Part shown: piece after piece, positions 1-8,753 of the stretch
How positions within the stretch are numbered: position 1 is the first letter of the stretch
Layout: every line of letters begins with the position of its first letter
Source: Arthrobacter ramosus
GTDB taxonomy: Bacteria > Actinomycetota > Actinomycetes > Actinomycetales > Micrococcaceae
DNA: 64,000 bases
Direction of reading: 5' to 3'
Assembly (NCBI RefSeq): GCF_039535095.1
Contig: NZ_BAAAWN010000001.1
Span: 4,216,001 to 4,280,000 of the forward strand
Program-made: the position numbers and the translations under genes
Notes under the pieces: model-generated
What the model saw: only the letters and a program-made list of their open reading frames with translations
The model's database searches: none
What the model was told of the DNA's origin: nothing

Positions 1-296
1 GACCGCTGCCCCGCCCGCCACTGCTCAAAGGAGCCCCCGGCCAGGGGTGGCGCGAGTCGCTCGTCCTCGGGGATCAGCGTGGGGTAGAACGACTGCGTGT
101 TCATGAGGTACAGCCGGGACTGATCGGGCTGCCAGACGTGCCCGGGGCCGGCAGGATAGGGGTCCACGACGTCGATGTGCAGGGATCGCGTTTGGGTTTC
201 CGTCGCGGCCCAATTGGCGAGCAAACGCTCCAGCACACTGGTGCCGCGGGGACCTGCCCCGATCAGCCCCACCCGAATGTTCTGCGATTTACCCAC
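1..296 (-). CDS. FAD/NAD(P)-binding protein, N-terminal part only
   Basis: The gene runs off the left edge, so only about 98 N-terminal residues are visible. Near the start is a Rossmann-type dinucleotide-binding turn (VGLIGAGPRGTSVLERL), followed by DVVDPYPAGPGHVW and NTQSFYPT. This order is typical of the NAD_binding_9 family of FAD/NAD(P)-binding oxidoreductases. The start is taken as GTG at 296, but an in-frame TTG at 302 is equally possible. It is divergent from the S9 peptidase with about 60 bases between them. Substrate and role cannot be told from this fragment. Confidence 0.75.
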   Translation of the reverse strand, partial: MGKSQNIRVGLIGAGPRGTSVLERLLANWAATETQTRSLHIDVVDPYPAGPGHVWQPDQSRLYLMNTQSFYPTLIPEDERLAPPLAGGSFEQWRAGQR

Positions 297-355
297 GCCC
301 AAGCCTAACTTCTTGTGACTTGCTTCCTTCTCAGACAGTCACTCTAGGATGAAGG

Positions 356-2617
356 ATGACCACCACAGCAGCTGATCAAGCGCCCGCGCCCGACAACGAA
401 ACTGCCCAGGGAACCGCAATCGCCCCCGAACCTGTCGACGAGAATATCTGGCTCGAAGACATTCACGGCGAGGAACAGCTTGCCTGGGTGCGGGAGCAAA
501 ATGCCCGCACCGAAGACTTGCTCGACGACGCCGACTACACCGCATTGGAAGCCGGAATCCTGGAGGTTCTGGACTCCACGGACAGGATCGCCATGGTCAA
601 CAAGCGTGGCGAGCACTACTACAACTTCTGGAAAGACCAGCAGAACCCCAAGGGCCTCTGGCGCCGGACAACATGGGAAAGCTACCTCAGCGACGCCCCG
701 CAATGGGACGTGCTGCTCGACATCGATGCGCTGGCCGCCGCTGAAGGCGAAGAGTGGGTCTTCCACGGTGCCAACTTCCTGCGCCCGGCCGAAGGCGAAC
801 CGCACCGCCTCGCCATCATCGCCCTCTCCCCCGACGGCGGTGACGCCAACCGCCACGGCGAGTTCGACGTCGAGACCCGCACCTTCGTGGACCCTGCCGC
901 AGGCGGCTTCGACCTTCCGACCGCGAAGGGCAACGTGAGCTGGCTCGACGCCGATACCCTGCTCGTTGCCACCACCGCCGACGGCCTGCCGAAAACCAGC
1001 TCGTCCTACTCGCGCACAGGCGTGAAGCTCCGTCGCGGCCAATCCTTGACTGAAGCAGAGCGGATTTTCGAGATCCCCGAAGACCACATGATGGCCCTCG
1101 TCGCCCACGACTCCACCCCGGGTTTCGAACGCACATTCGCCGTGGACTGGATCGACTTCTTCAACCGGACCACCTCCGTGCTGCGCGATGACGCGTGGCT
1201 GGCCATTGATGTCCCCACTGACGTCAACCTCAGTTCCCACCGCGAATGGCTCATGTTCCGTCCGCGGCAGGACTGGGACATAGACGGAACCACCTACGCC
1301 GCCGGGTCCCTGCTGGCCGCCGACTTTGAGGGCTACCTGTCCGGGGCGCGAGACTTCACAGTGCTTTTCACCCCGGATGAGCACACGTCGCTCCAGTCGT
1401 GGAGTTGGACCCGGAACTACCTCCTCCTGAACTTGCTGCACGACGTCTCTTCCGAAATCAGGGTGCTCGACCCAGCCCGCAAGGACTCCGCCGGCGGATG
1501 GGCCTCGACTTTGTTGGATGCGTGCCCGCCGCTGCACGATGTGAATGCCTACGCCGTCGACGACGAGGACGAAGCAGAAGGCGACGACGCCGGCAATGAC
1601 TACTGGCTCGTGGCAACGGGCTTCACCACCCCCACCACGCTCATGCGCGGCACCCTGTCCCCCGGGATCGCCAGCTACAGCCTCGACGCAGGCCGCGACG
1701 GCGGGGTGTCCAGCACGCACACGGTGGTGAAGTCCTCGCCGTCGTTCTTCAACGAGGCGGACTACGAGGTCCAGCAACACTTCGCCACCTCGGCAGACGG
1801 CACGCTCGTGCCCTATTTCCAGGTGGCGTCCAAAGATCTTGACCTCGACGGCGAGAACCCCACACAGCTCTCGGGCTACGGCGGGTTCGAAGTCTCGAGG
1901 ACCCCGGCCTACAGCGGAGCCATCGGTCGCGCCTGGCTGGAGCGCCGGAGCGAAAGCATCACGACCGAAGACGGCACCGCGGCACATTCACGTGGCGGTG
2001 TCTACGTCGTAGCCAACATCCGCGGCGGCGGCGAGTACGGTCCCGCCTGGCACCGCGCAGCCTTGCAGGCGAACCGACACCGCGCGTTCGAGGACTTCGC
2101 CGCTGTGGCGCAACACCTCATTTCGCGGGGCGTCACCAGTCCGCGGCGGCTCGGCTGCGTGGGCGGCTCCAACGGCGGACTGCTGGTGGGCAACATGCTG
2201 ACCCAGTACCCGGAGCTGTTCGGAGCGATCTCCTGCGGCGTCCCGTTGCTTGACATGCGCCGTTACACCAAGCTTTCGGCCGGCTACTCCTGGATTGCCG
2301 AGTACGGCGACCCCGACGTCCCGGAACAGTGGGAGTACATCCGCACCTTCTCGCCCTACCACCTGCTGCGCGACGGCGTGGACTATCCGGAGACGTTCAT
2401 CTGGACTGCGACCTCCGATGACCGTGTCGGCCCGGTCCAGGCGCGGAAGATGGCAGCCCGGATGCAGGCAATGGGCATCCCGAACGTGTGGTTCCACGAA
2501 GCACTTGAAGGCGGTCACGCGGGAGCCTCGGACAACCGCCAGGCAGCCTCGCTCCAAGCCCGCAGCCAGCACTTCCTGTGGCGGGCGCTTGCGGGCAAGG
2601 AGGGCTCGGGGCACTAG
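356..2617 (+). CDS. S9 family peptidase (prolyl oligopeptidase type)
   Basis: This 753-residue protein has a long N-terminal half with repeating beta-propeller-like segments and a C-terminal alpha/beta-hydrolase domain. The nucleophile elbow is GGSNGG with Ser at about residue 605. A SDDRVGP segment supplies the acidic residue (Asp 688 or 689), and the catalytic His is in EGGHAG at about 721. This is the Ser-Asp-His order of the prolyl oligopeptidase family, which cuts short peptides after proline or related residues. No signal peptide is visible, so it is probably cytoplasmic. The ATG at 356 follows AGGATGAAGG directly. It is a single gene, ended by the hairpin at 2685-2707. Confidence 0.92.
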   Translation: MTTTAADQAPAPDNETAQGTAIAPEPVDENIWLEDIHGEEQLAWVREQNARTEDLLDDADYTALEAGILEVLDSTDRIAMVNKRGEHYYNFWKDQQNPKGLWRRTTWESYLSDAPQWDVLLDIDALAAAEGEEWVFHGANFLRPAEGEPHRLAIIALSPDGGDANRHGEFDVETRTFVDPAAGGFDLPTAKGNVSWLDADTLLVATTADGLPKTSSSYSRTGVKLRRGQSLTEAERIFEIPEDHMMALVAHDSTPGFERTFAVDWIDFFNRTTSVLRDDAWLAIDVPTDVNLSSHREWLMFRPRQDWDIDGTTYAAGSLLAADFEGYLSGARDFTVLFTPDEHTSLQSWSWTRNYLLLNLLHDVSSEIRVLDPARKDSAGGWASTLLDACPPLHDVNAYAVDDEDEAEGDDAGNDYWLVATGFTTPTTLMRGTLSPGIASYSLDAGRDGGVSSTHTVVKSSPSFFNEADYEVQQHFATSADGTLVPYFQVASKDLDLDGENPTQLSGYGGFEVSRTPAYSGAIGRAWLERRSESITTEDGTAAHSRGGVYVVANIRGGGEYGPAWHRAALQANRHRAFEDFAAVAQHLISRGVTSPRRLGCVGGSNGGLLVGNMLTQYPELFGAISCGVPLLDMRRYTKLSAGYSWIAEYGDPDVPEQWEYIRTFSPYHLLRDGVDYPETFIWTATSDDRVGPVQARKMAARMQAMGIPNVWFHEALEGGHAGASDNRQAASLQARSQHFLWRALAGKEGSGH

Positions 2618-2623
2618 CGCCCT

Positions 2624-2698
2624 CGACGGCGAAGCGCACGACGGCGGTCCGCGCGAGGTCTGACAGGCGACGGCGAAGCGCACGACGGCGGTCCGCGC
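2624..2698. repeat. 31-bp direct repeat, two copies 44 bp apart
   Basis: Positions 2624-2654 and 2668-2698 carry the same 31 bases without mismatch. Only the second copy is followed by the complementary arm and T-run that complete a terminator hairpin. The first copy therefore looks like a duplicated half-terminator just after the peptidase stop codon. Confidence 0.85.
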
Positions 2699-2707
2699 CG
2701 CCGTTTT
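2685..2707 (+). terminator. Rho-independent terminator of the S9 peptidase
   Basis: A 7-bp perfect stem (ACGGCGG / CCGCCGT) closes a 6-base loop and runs into TTTT. It lies 68 bases after the peptidase stop codon and just before the tRNA-Ser promoter region. Confidence 0.7.
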
Positions 2708-2757
2708 GCACTGGGTGCCCAGTTCTGCGTATCCTTGGTTGGCTAGCAATAGCAACT

Positions 2758-2845
2758 GGAGACGTGCCAGAGCGGCCGAATGGGCTTCACTGCTAATGAA
2801 GTGTGGGGCACAACTCCACCGGGGGTTCAAATCCCCCCGTCTCCG
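2758..2845 (+). tRNA. tRNA-Ser (anticodon GCT)
   Basis: The acceptor stem pairs GGAGACG with CGTCTCC and is followed by discriminator G. The anticodon stem-loop TTCA-CTGCTAA-TGAA gives anticodon GCT, reading AGC/AGU. The long variable arm and the GGTTCAAAT T-loop are those of a class II tRNA-Ser. The 88-nt gene does not encode CCA. Confidence 0.95.
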
Positions 2846-2850
2846 CGTTT

Positions 2851-2877
2851 GGCCCCGGTCCCTGACCGGGGCCTTTT
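2851..2877 (+). terminator. Terminator after tRNA-Ser
   Basis: A 10-bp perfect GC-rich stem (GGCCCCGGTC / GACCGGGGCC) with a 3-base loop is followed by TTTT, five bases after the tRNA 3' end. The following 220 bases up to the MFS stop codon show no gene. Confidence 0.9.
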
Positions 2878-3099
2878 GCGTTCCCGGGCCCTTTGCGGAG
2901 CTTTCATGGGTTTATAGGACAAAACGTGTGTAAATCCCAGGTTCATGGGCACACTCCGGATTCCGCTCCAGGCCGCCTGTCTGGCGAAACCGGCGCTCGT
3001 TTGCCAGACCGGCCCTTGTGACTGCCGGATGGGAAACAAGCTCCGGTTTCGGAGGCCGACTGGCCTCGGACGTGGTCTGTGATTTTTGCGGAGCCGGCC

Positions 3100-4539
3100 C
3101 TAGCCCCGCCGTTTCTCGGGTTTGCTCACAACACTGCGACTGACTTCAGCTCCGGCGTGCCGGTGCAGCGTGATGCTGTCCACTGTGCTCAAAAGCATCA
3201 CGGCAGCCATGGCGAGGAAGGCGCCACGGTACGCCGAAGAAGGGCCGTCGCCGAAGATCGACACATGGTCGAAGAGGCGCAGAAAGAGCGCACCCACGGC
3301 AATACCGGCACCCGCGGCCAGTTGCACCAACGTGGCTGACACGGCGTTGGCCGAGGGAAGCTCACCCGGGACGATATCCGCATACTGCACGGAGGCGTAC
3401 GCAGAGAATCCGATCGAACGGAAGGCCCCGCTGGCCAGCAGCAAGGCAAAAATCAACGGTTCCGGGGTCCCTGAGTTGAGCGCTGCACAAGCGGCAAAGG
3501 TGACGGCCGACGCGAAAGAGGCGAAGACCAACACAGGCTTGAAGCCGAACCGCCGAATGATGGGCGTTGTGGCGGGCTTGATGCCGATGTTGCCGATGAA
3601 CACGGCGGCCACCATGGCACCGGATTTGAGTGGATCCCAGCCAAAGCCGTCCTGGAACAACAGCGGCAACAGGAAGGGTACCGAGCTGATGGTCAGGCGG
3701 TAGACGAATCCTCCGGTGGAGGTGGCCCGGAATGTGCGCGTGGCGAAAACCCTGAGATCGAAGAGCGGAGCCTTGGCTTTGAGCATCCACCAGGCCGCTC
3801 CGGCCAAAGCCAGTGCTCCAGCAAATAGCAAGGCCGCAGGGACCACGCCCGCGCCATGGCCGCCAACCCCTTCAAGGCCCACCACAAGCGATCCGACGCC
3901 GAAGGTGGTGAGCGCGAGCCCCCGCCAGTCGAGCCGCCGGCCGGCATCGCCTCCCGTACGCGGAACCAGCCTCAGGGCTGCGATGAACGCAGCAAGCCCC
4001 AGCGGTACGTTGATCAGGAAGATCCAGTGCCAGGAAAGATAGGTAGTGAAAGCTCCGCCCACAAGCGGCGCCAAAACGGGGGCCAGCAACCCGGGCCACA
4101 CAAGGAACGCCGTGGCGCGGAGAAGCTCCGACTTGGGTGTGCCCCGCAGCACTACGAGAGTCCCGACCGGCACCATCATGGCCCCGCCGGCCCCCTGCGC
4201 CACCCGGCTCAAGGTCAGCAGGGTGAGGTCCTGGCTGGCCGCGCACAACAGCGACGCCACGGTGAACACGGCGATCGCCAGGCAGAAGATACGGCGTGCA
4301 CCAAAGCGTTCTGCGAGCCAGCTGCTGAGAGGAATCCCCATGGCCACAGTCACCAGGTAGGCAGTCATCGTGATGTTGACATCGGCCGAGACCACTTTGA
4401 AGTCGGCCGCGATGCTCGGCATGGCGGTAGTAAGGACTGTTCCGTCAAGGAACTCCATGAAGAAGGTGGCGGCAACCAGCAAAGCGAGCCGTGGCTGCCA
4501 CTTGGATTCGGACTGGACGTCCGGGACCGCGCCGGTCAC
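3100..4539 (-). CDS. MFS drug exporter, DHA2/EmrB-like
   Basis: The protein has 479 residues and about 13-14 hydrophobic segments. The first segment carries FLDGTVLTTAMPSIAAD, the motif of DHA2-family proton antiporters, and GAGGAMMVPVG later in the N-half resembles the antiporter motif C. It probably exports a lipophilic compound or drug. I chose GTG at 4539 because it overlaps the recQ stop codon in GTGA and the first membrane segment follows about 25 residues later. A longer reading up to 4935 only adds residues antisense in character that lie inside recQ. The overlap suggests translational coupling with the helicase gene, which is functionally unexpected. Confidence 0.88.
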   Translation of the reverse strand: MTGAVPDVQSESKWQPRLALLVAATFFMEFLDGTVLTTAMPSIAADFKVVSADVNITMTAYLVTVAMGIPLSSWLAERFGARRIFCLAIAVFTVASLLCAASQDLTLLTLSRVAQGAGGAMMVPVGTLVVLRGTPKSELLRATAFLVWPGLLAPVLAPLVGGAFTTYLSWHWIFLINVPLGLAAFIAALRLVPRTGGDAGRRLDWRGLALTTFGVGSLVVGLEGVGGHGAGVVPAALLFAGALALAGAAWWMLKAKAPLFDLRVFATRTFRATSTGGFVYRLTISSVPFLLPLLFQDGFGWDPLKSGAMVAAVFIGNIGIKPATTPIIRRFGFKPVLVFASFASAVTFAACAALNSGTPEPLIFALLLASGAFRSIGFSAYASVQYADIVPGELPSANAVSATLVQLAAGAGIAVGALFLRLFDHVSIFGDGPSSAYRGAFLAMAAVMLLSTVDSITLHRHAGAEVSRSVVSKPEKRRG

Positions 4540-6707
4540 GCTGCTTGACCCAGGACGAGAGGCAACACCGATACTGCCCCGGCTTGCCTGAGGGCGCGGC
4601 CGGCAACGGTCATCGTCCAGCGGCTGTCCGCCAGGTCGTCGACCAAGAGGATGCCTTGACCGCCTAGCGACGCAAGGCTCTGTCCAAGTTCGGGACCCAC
4701 CACGAGGCGCTCCCAGACACCGGCCAGCCGATAGGCGCTGTTGCCACCGCGGCCGCCCGTGGGTCCGCCGTGCTGGAGTTGAAGGGAACCCAAATACGGC
4801 ATCTGGCCGATGCCGGCTATGCCGCGGGCCAAGGATTCGACCAGTGCCGGCTTGTTCCTGGACGGGATACTCACGACGGCTGCAGGACGCCCTTGGCCGC
4901 TCCACCCGGTGGATCGGCCGTCTCCGGCAGACCATTCGCGCAAGACCTGTACGCAGGCCTGCAACATGGCAGGTTCGACCTCGCGGTCAACCGCACCGGC
5001 GGCAAAGAGCTCACGGAGGGCACCACCCCAGCCGAGGTCGGTCAGGCGGGCCAGGACGCGCCCTTCGGCCAGCAACTCCTCCGGCTTGATCTTCCCTTTC
5101 ACCGTCACGCCCAGCCGGTCCATGCCACTGGGCCATTGGAGCCGTGGTTCCAGCGCAAGACCCGCGCGCCGAAGGGTCTGCCCGGCGGCGTCGGCGGCGG
5201 CTGCTGCCACGTCCGCCGGGAACCATCTGCCGGCGCAATTGTCGCAACGGCCGCACGCACGCGCGGACTCGTCGTCGAGGACCGCGGTGATGTATTCCAT
5301 ACGGCATCCGGCGGTGTCCTGGTAAATCACCATGGAATCCTGCTCGTCCACCCGGGCCTCGGCGATGCGGGCGTAGCGTTCGGCGTCGTAGATCCACGGA
5401 CGTCCCGTGGACCTCCACCCACCGCCCACGCGCTCCACCGCTCCATCCACGGCCAGGACCTTCAACAGGAGTTCCAAGGGCGTCCGGCGCAGGTCCACCC
5501 GTGCTTCGAGGGCAACCGTGGACAAGGCAGAGCCGGATTCGGCCAAGACGTTGAGGACTCCCGCGGCCTTTTCCTCCGAGGGCATTGAAGCAGTCGCAAA
5601 GTACTGCCAGATCTCGCGGTCCTCGGATCCGGGCAGGAGGAGCACATCGGCATTTGCGGCGCCACGGCCGGCGCGGCCAACTTGCTGGTAGTAAGCGACC
5701 GGCGATGACGGGGCACCAAGGTGTATGACGAACCCGAGATCCGGCTTATCGAAGCCCATCCCTAGCGCCGAGGTGGCCACCAGCGCCTTCACTTCGTTGT
5801 CCTTGAGGAGTTGCTCCGCCCGTTCACGATCCGCGGGGTCCGTCCGCCCGGTGTAGGACAAGACGTTGTGGCCTGCCTCGGAGAGCAACCGGGCGGTGTC
5901 TTCAGCGGCCGAAACGGTCAGTGTGTAGATGATTCCGCTGCCTGGCATGTCTGCCAGATGGGTCAGCAACCAGCCAAGGCGATCCCGCGAGTCGGCGAGC
6001 TTCAAGACACCCAGCCGCAAGGACTCCCGGCCAAGCTCACCGCGGATGGTCAGTACTCCGGCGCCGAGTTGTTCTTCGATGTCATGGACTACCCGGGAGT
6101 TGGCCGTCGCTGTGGTGGCAAGCACCGGAACACTGCCGGGCAGTTGCTCGATGAGATCGGAGATGCGCCGATAGTCGGGACGGAAATCGTGCCCCCAGTC
6201 CGAAATACAGTGTGCCTCGTCGATCACCAGGAGACCGGTACGGCGGATGAGCTCGGGAAGCTGGTTTTCCCGGAACGAAGGATTGGTGAGCCGCTCGGGC
6301 GAAACCAGAAGAACGTCCACCTCGTCCGCGGCCAGTTGTTCGCGGACGTTGTCCCACTCAAGCTGATTGGCGGAGTTGATCGCTACGGCCCGCACCCCGG
6401 CACGTGCGGCTGCCGCCACTTGGTCCCGCATGAGTGCGAGCAGCGGCGAAACGATGAGGGTTGGCCCTGCGCCCCGGCGCCTCAACAACAACGACGAGAC
6501 GAAGTACACAGCCGACTTGCCCCAGCCCGTCCGCTGCACAACCAAAGCGCGCCGTCTGGCGTCGACGAGGGCCTCAATCGCCTCATACTGGCCGTCGTGG
6601 AAGCGGGCGTCCGCATTTCCCACAAGCTCCTTCAGTACTTCAAGGGCCTGCAGCCGGGTGGTGGACTGTTCTGCTGCGAGTAGGGCAGCATCCGGGTTGT
6701 TGGGCAT
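4536..6707 (-). CDS. recQ: RecQ-type DNA helicase with C-terminal phosphoribosyltransferase-like region
   Basis: This is an SF2 helicase of 723 residues. Walker A is QRTGWGKS at about 58-65, the DEAH box is VIDEAHCISDWGHDF at about 161-175, and QQVGRAGRG (341-349) is motif VI. The RecQ zinc cluster follows as C468 ... C485-GR-C488-DN-C491. After a winged-helix-like stretch, the last 120 residues contain VVSIPSRNKP and ILLVDDLADSRWT (about 686-698), which resembles the PRPP-binding loop of ComF/purine phosphoribosyltransferases. The ATG at 6707 has GAAGGA almost touching it, and a longer start at 6755 is possible. Its last codons overlap the MFS start. Confidence 0.9.
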   Translation of the reverse strand: MPNNPDAALLAAEQSTTRLQALEVLKELVGNADARFHDGQYEAIEALVDARRRALVVQRTGWGKSAVYFVSSLLLRRRGAGPTLIVSPLLALMRDQVAAAARAGVRAVAINSANQLEWDNVREQLAADEVDVLLVSPERLTNPSFRENQLPELIRRTGLLVIDEAHCISDWGHDFRPDYRRISDLIEQLPGSVPVLATTATANSRVVHDIEEQLGAGVLTIRGELGRESLRLGVLKLADSRDRLGWLLTHLADMPGSGIIYTLTVSAAEDTARLLSEAGHNVLSYTGRTDPADRERAEQLLKDNEVKALVATSALGMGFDKPDLGFVIHLGAPSSPVAYYQQVGRAGRGAANADVLLLPGSEDREIWQYFATASMPSEEKAAGVLNVLAESGSALSTVALEARVDLRRTPLELLLKVLAVDGAVERVGGGWRSTGRPWIYDAERYARIAEARVDEQDSMVIYQDTAGCRMEYITAVLDDESARACGRCDNCAGRWFPADVAAAAADAAGQTLRRAGLALEPRLQWPSGMDRLGVTVKGKIKPEELLAEGRVLARLTDLGWGGALRELFAAGAVDREVEPAMLQACVQVLREWSAGDGRSTGWSGQGRPAAVVSIPSRNKPALVESLARGIAGIGQMPYLGSLQLQHGGPTGGRGGNSAYRLAGVWERLVVGPELGQSLASLGGQGILLVDDLADSRWTMTVAGRALRQAGAVSVLPLVLGQAA

Positions 6708-6752
6708 TCCTTCAGTATTCCAGCACCCGCAGACAGCTAGAACCCGGGACGT

Positions 6753-6785
6753 CATCTATGTGGACAAGCGTTTTCCACATAGATG
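6753..6785. promoter_or_regulatory. 12-bp inverted repeat between recQ and the phosphohexomutase
   Basis: Arms CATCTATGTGGA (6753-6764) and TCCACATAGATG (6774-6785) are perfect complements with a 9-base spacer. The site sits in the divergent gap, 46 bases from either start. It is not followed by a T-run, so an operator is more likely than a terminator. No regulator gene is adjacent. Confidence 0.6.
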
Positions 6786-6831
6786 TCGTGCCGGCGCAGT
6801 GACCACCTCGCTCCACAGTAAGATTGAGCGC

Positions 6832-8250
6832 GTGACTAGCGAGCAGAACAAGACATTTGACCTCTCGGCTTCCTTCAAGGCCTATGACGTCCGGGGAATC
6901 GTCGGCGAATCCATCACATCCCACATCGTGGAATCCGTCGGCGCGGCCTTCGTCGACACACTCGGCCTCGCCGGGGAGACTGTGCTGGTTGGCGGCGATA
7001 TGCGCCCGTCGTCTCCCGAGTTCATCAAGGCATTCGCCGACGGCGCCGCCCGCCGCGGTGCCGATGTCGAACTCCTGGACCTCATCTCCACCGACGAGCT
7101 CTACTACGCTTGCGGTGCCCTCAATGCGGCCGGCGCCACGTTCACCGCGAGCCACAACCCCGCCGAGTACAACGGCATCAAGATGTCCAAGGCCGGCGCC
7201 CAGCCGATCTCCTCCGAAACAGGCCTCAAGGAAATCCAGGCGCTGGCGGAGAAGTACCTCAACAACGGAAGCATCCCGGCTGCAGATGTCCCAGGCAAGA
7301 TCAGCACCCGCGATGTCCTGAAGGACTACTCCGAGTACTTGCGAAGCCTGGTTGACCTCAAGGGCTCCCGTCCGCTGAAGATCGTCGTTGACGCCGGAAA
7401 CGGCATGGCCGGCCTGACCACTCCCGCGGTGCTTGGTGACCAGTTGCTTCCGGCCCTGCCGTTCGAGATCGTCCCGCTGTACTTTGAGCTGGACGGCTCT
7501 TTCCCGAATCACCCCGCCAATCCGCTTGAGCCCGAAAACCTGCGCGATCTGCAAGCCGCAGTCATCGAGCACGGTGCGGATATCGGCCTGGCGTTCGACG
7601 GCGACGCCGACCGTTGCTTCGTGATCGACGAGAAGGGCGAACCGGTATCCCCGTCTGCCATCACCGGAATGGTTGCGCGCCGGGAAATCGCCCGCGCACA
7701 GGCCGCTGGTGAAGAAACCCCCGTGATCATCCACAACCTGCTGACCTCGCGAGCAGTCCCGGAGCTCGTGGAGACGGATGGTGGCAGGGCTGTGCGCACA
7801 CGTGTGGGGCATTCGTTCATCAAGGCAATCATGGCCGAGGAAGGAGCCGTCTTCGGCGGCGAACACTCGGCGCACTTCTACTTCCGCGATTTTTGGAATG
7901 CGGACACCGGCATGCTCGCGGCCATGCACGTCTTGGCGGCATTGGGCGAGCAGGATGGCCCACTGTCCGACCTTGGCCGCCAGTACGAGCCTTATGTCTC
8001 TTCCGGTGAAATCAATTCCGAAATCGAGGACAAGGCAGGAGCCGTTGAGCGGGTCCGCGCCGATTTTGATGGCGAAGACGTTGACGTGGACTACATGGAT
8101 GGCAGCACCTTCACCGCGAAGGACGGCAGCTGGTGGTTCAATCTTCGACCGTCCAACACGGAGCCTTTCCTGCGCCTGAACGCCGAGGCGAAGGATGTTG
8201 CCACCATGGAAAAGGTACGGGACCGCGTCCTCGCACTGGTCCGGTCCTAG
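6832..8250 (+). CDS. manB: Phosphomannomutase/phosphoglucomutase
   Basis: This 472-residue enzyme belongs to the alpha-D-phosphohexomutase superfamily, which interconverts hexose 1- and 6-phosphates. All four signatures are present. The phosphoserine loop is TASHNPAEYNG with Ser 107, the Mg site DGDADR lies at 256-261, the sugar-binding loop GGEHS at 342-346, and the phosphate-binding loop RPSNTEP at 439-445. The GTG at 6832 is chosen because the family N-terminus (FKAYDVRGIVG) starts about 15 residues later; its ribosome site is weak. The likely role is to supply mannose-1-phosphate or glucose-1-phosphate for cell-envelope glycans. The small gene at 8277 follows after 26 bases. Confidence 0.93.
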   Translation: MTSEQNKTFDLSASFKAYDVRGIVGESITSHIVESVGAAFVDTLGLAGETVLVGGDMRPSSPEFIKAFADGAARRGADVELLDLISTDELYYACGALNAAGATFTASHNPAEYNGIKMSKAGAQPISSETGLKEIQALAEKYLNNGSIPAADVPGKISTRDVLKDYSEYLRSLVDLKGSRPLKIVVDAGNGMAGLTTPAVLGDQLLPALPFEIVPLYFELDGSFPNHPANPLEPENLRDLQAAVIEHGADIGLAFDGDADRCFVIDEKGEPVSPSAITGMVARREIARAQAAGEETPVIIHNLLTSRAVPELVETDGGRAVRTRVGHSFIKAIMAEEGAVFGGEHSAHFYFRDFWNADTGMLAAMHVLAALGEQDGPLSDLGRQYEPYVSSGEINSEIEDKAGAVERVRADFDGEDVDVDYMDGSTFTAKDGSWWFNLRPSNTEPFLRLNAEAKDVATMEKVRDRVLALVRS

Positions 8251-8276
8251 CCGGAACCCCGAAGGCGAGCAGCAGC

Positions 8277-8729
8277 GTGAATTCCCAGATCAACGGCCTC
8301 GAAAGCATAGAGGCGCACGAACTCCGCGAAGTGCGTGAAACGCTTGGGGCCGCCTTGGCAACAGCGCAGGAACACCTGGAACAAAACGGCGGCTTCCTGC
8401 CCTTCGCAGTCACGCTCGCCGAGGACCACGAACTTCGGATCGTCTTCGTAACGCCTGAAGAGCCGGACGACGAGGGAAACGTCGACACAGAGTCGATGCT
8501 GGCAGACATCCTCGAATTGCTGCGCCAAGGCCGTGACGATTACCGCGCGGTGGCGATTGCGAGCGACGTCATCCTTCCGGAACACGGCTCCGACGGGATC
8601 CACGCCGCGGCTGAGCATCGCAGCGGTGGTCTCCTCGCAGCCGTTGTCCCTTACGTCCAGACCGCCGAAGGCTTCACCTTTGACAACGCCGAAGCCGACA
8701 CCAATGAACCCCTCGTATGGGTGGACTAG
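8277..8729 (+). CDS. Conserved small hypothetical protein
   Basis: I do not recognise this 150-residue acidic protein. It starts at GTG 8277 with GAAGGCGAG eight bases upstream and follows the phosphohexomutase closely enough to share its transcript. The sequence alternates predicted strands and helices (FAVTLAEDHELRIVFVT, YRAVAIASDVIL, LLAAVVPYVQTAEGFTF) and has no signal peptide, membrane segment or metal motif. The layout suggests a compact alpha/beta domain. Confidence 0.7.
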   Translation: MNSQINGLESIEAHELREVRETLGAALATAQEHLEQNGGFLPFAVTLAEDHELRIVFVTPEEPDDEGNVDTESMLADILELLRQGRDDYRAVAIASDVILPEHGSDGIHAAAEHRSGGLLAAVVPYVQTAEGFTFDNAEADTNEPLVWVD

Positions 8730-8753
8730 ACCTTACTCCGTAAGCTTGAGGGC

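Noticed and set aside
344..1987. Long open frame opposite the S9 peptidase
   Set aside because: It is antisense to a gene with full catalytic motifs and shows only GC-skewed low-information sequence.
3100..4935. A 611-residue reading for the MFS gene
   Set aside because: The first 130 residues overlap recQ in another frame and have no membrane or family features. GTG 4539 fits the family start and overlaps the recQ stop.
6367..6831. N-terminal extension of the phosphohexomutase into the recQ region
   Set aside because: It is antisense to recQ and crosses the inverted repeat at 6753. The family N-terminus begins after GTG 6832.
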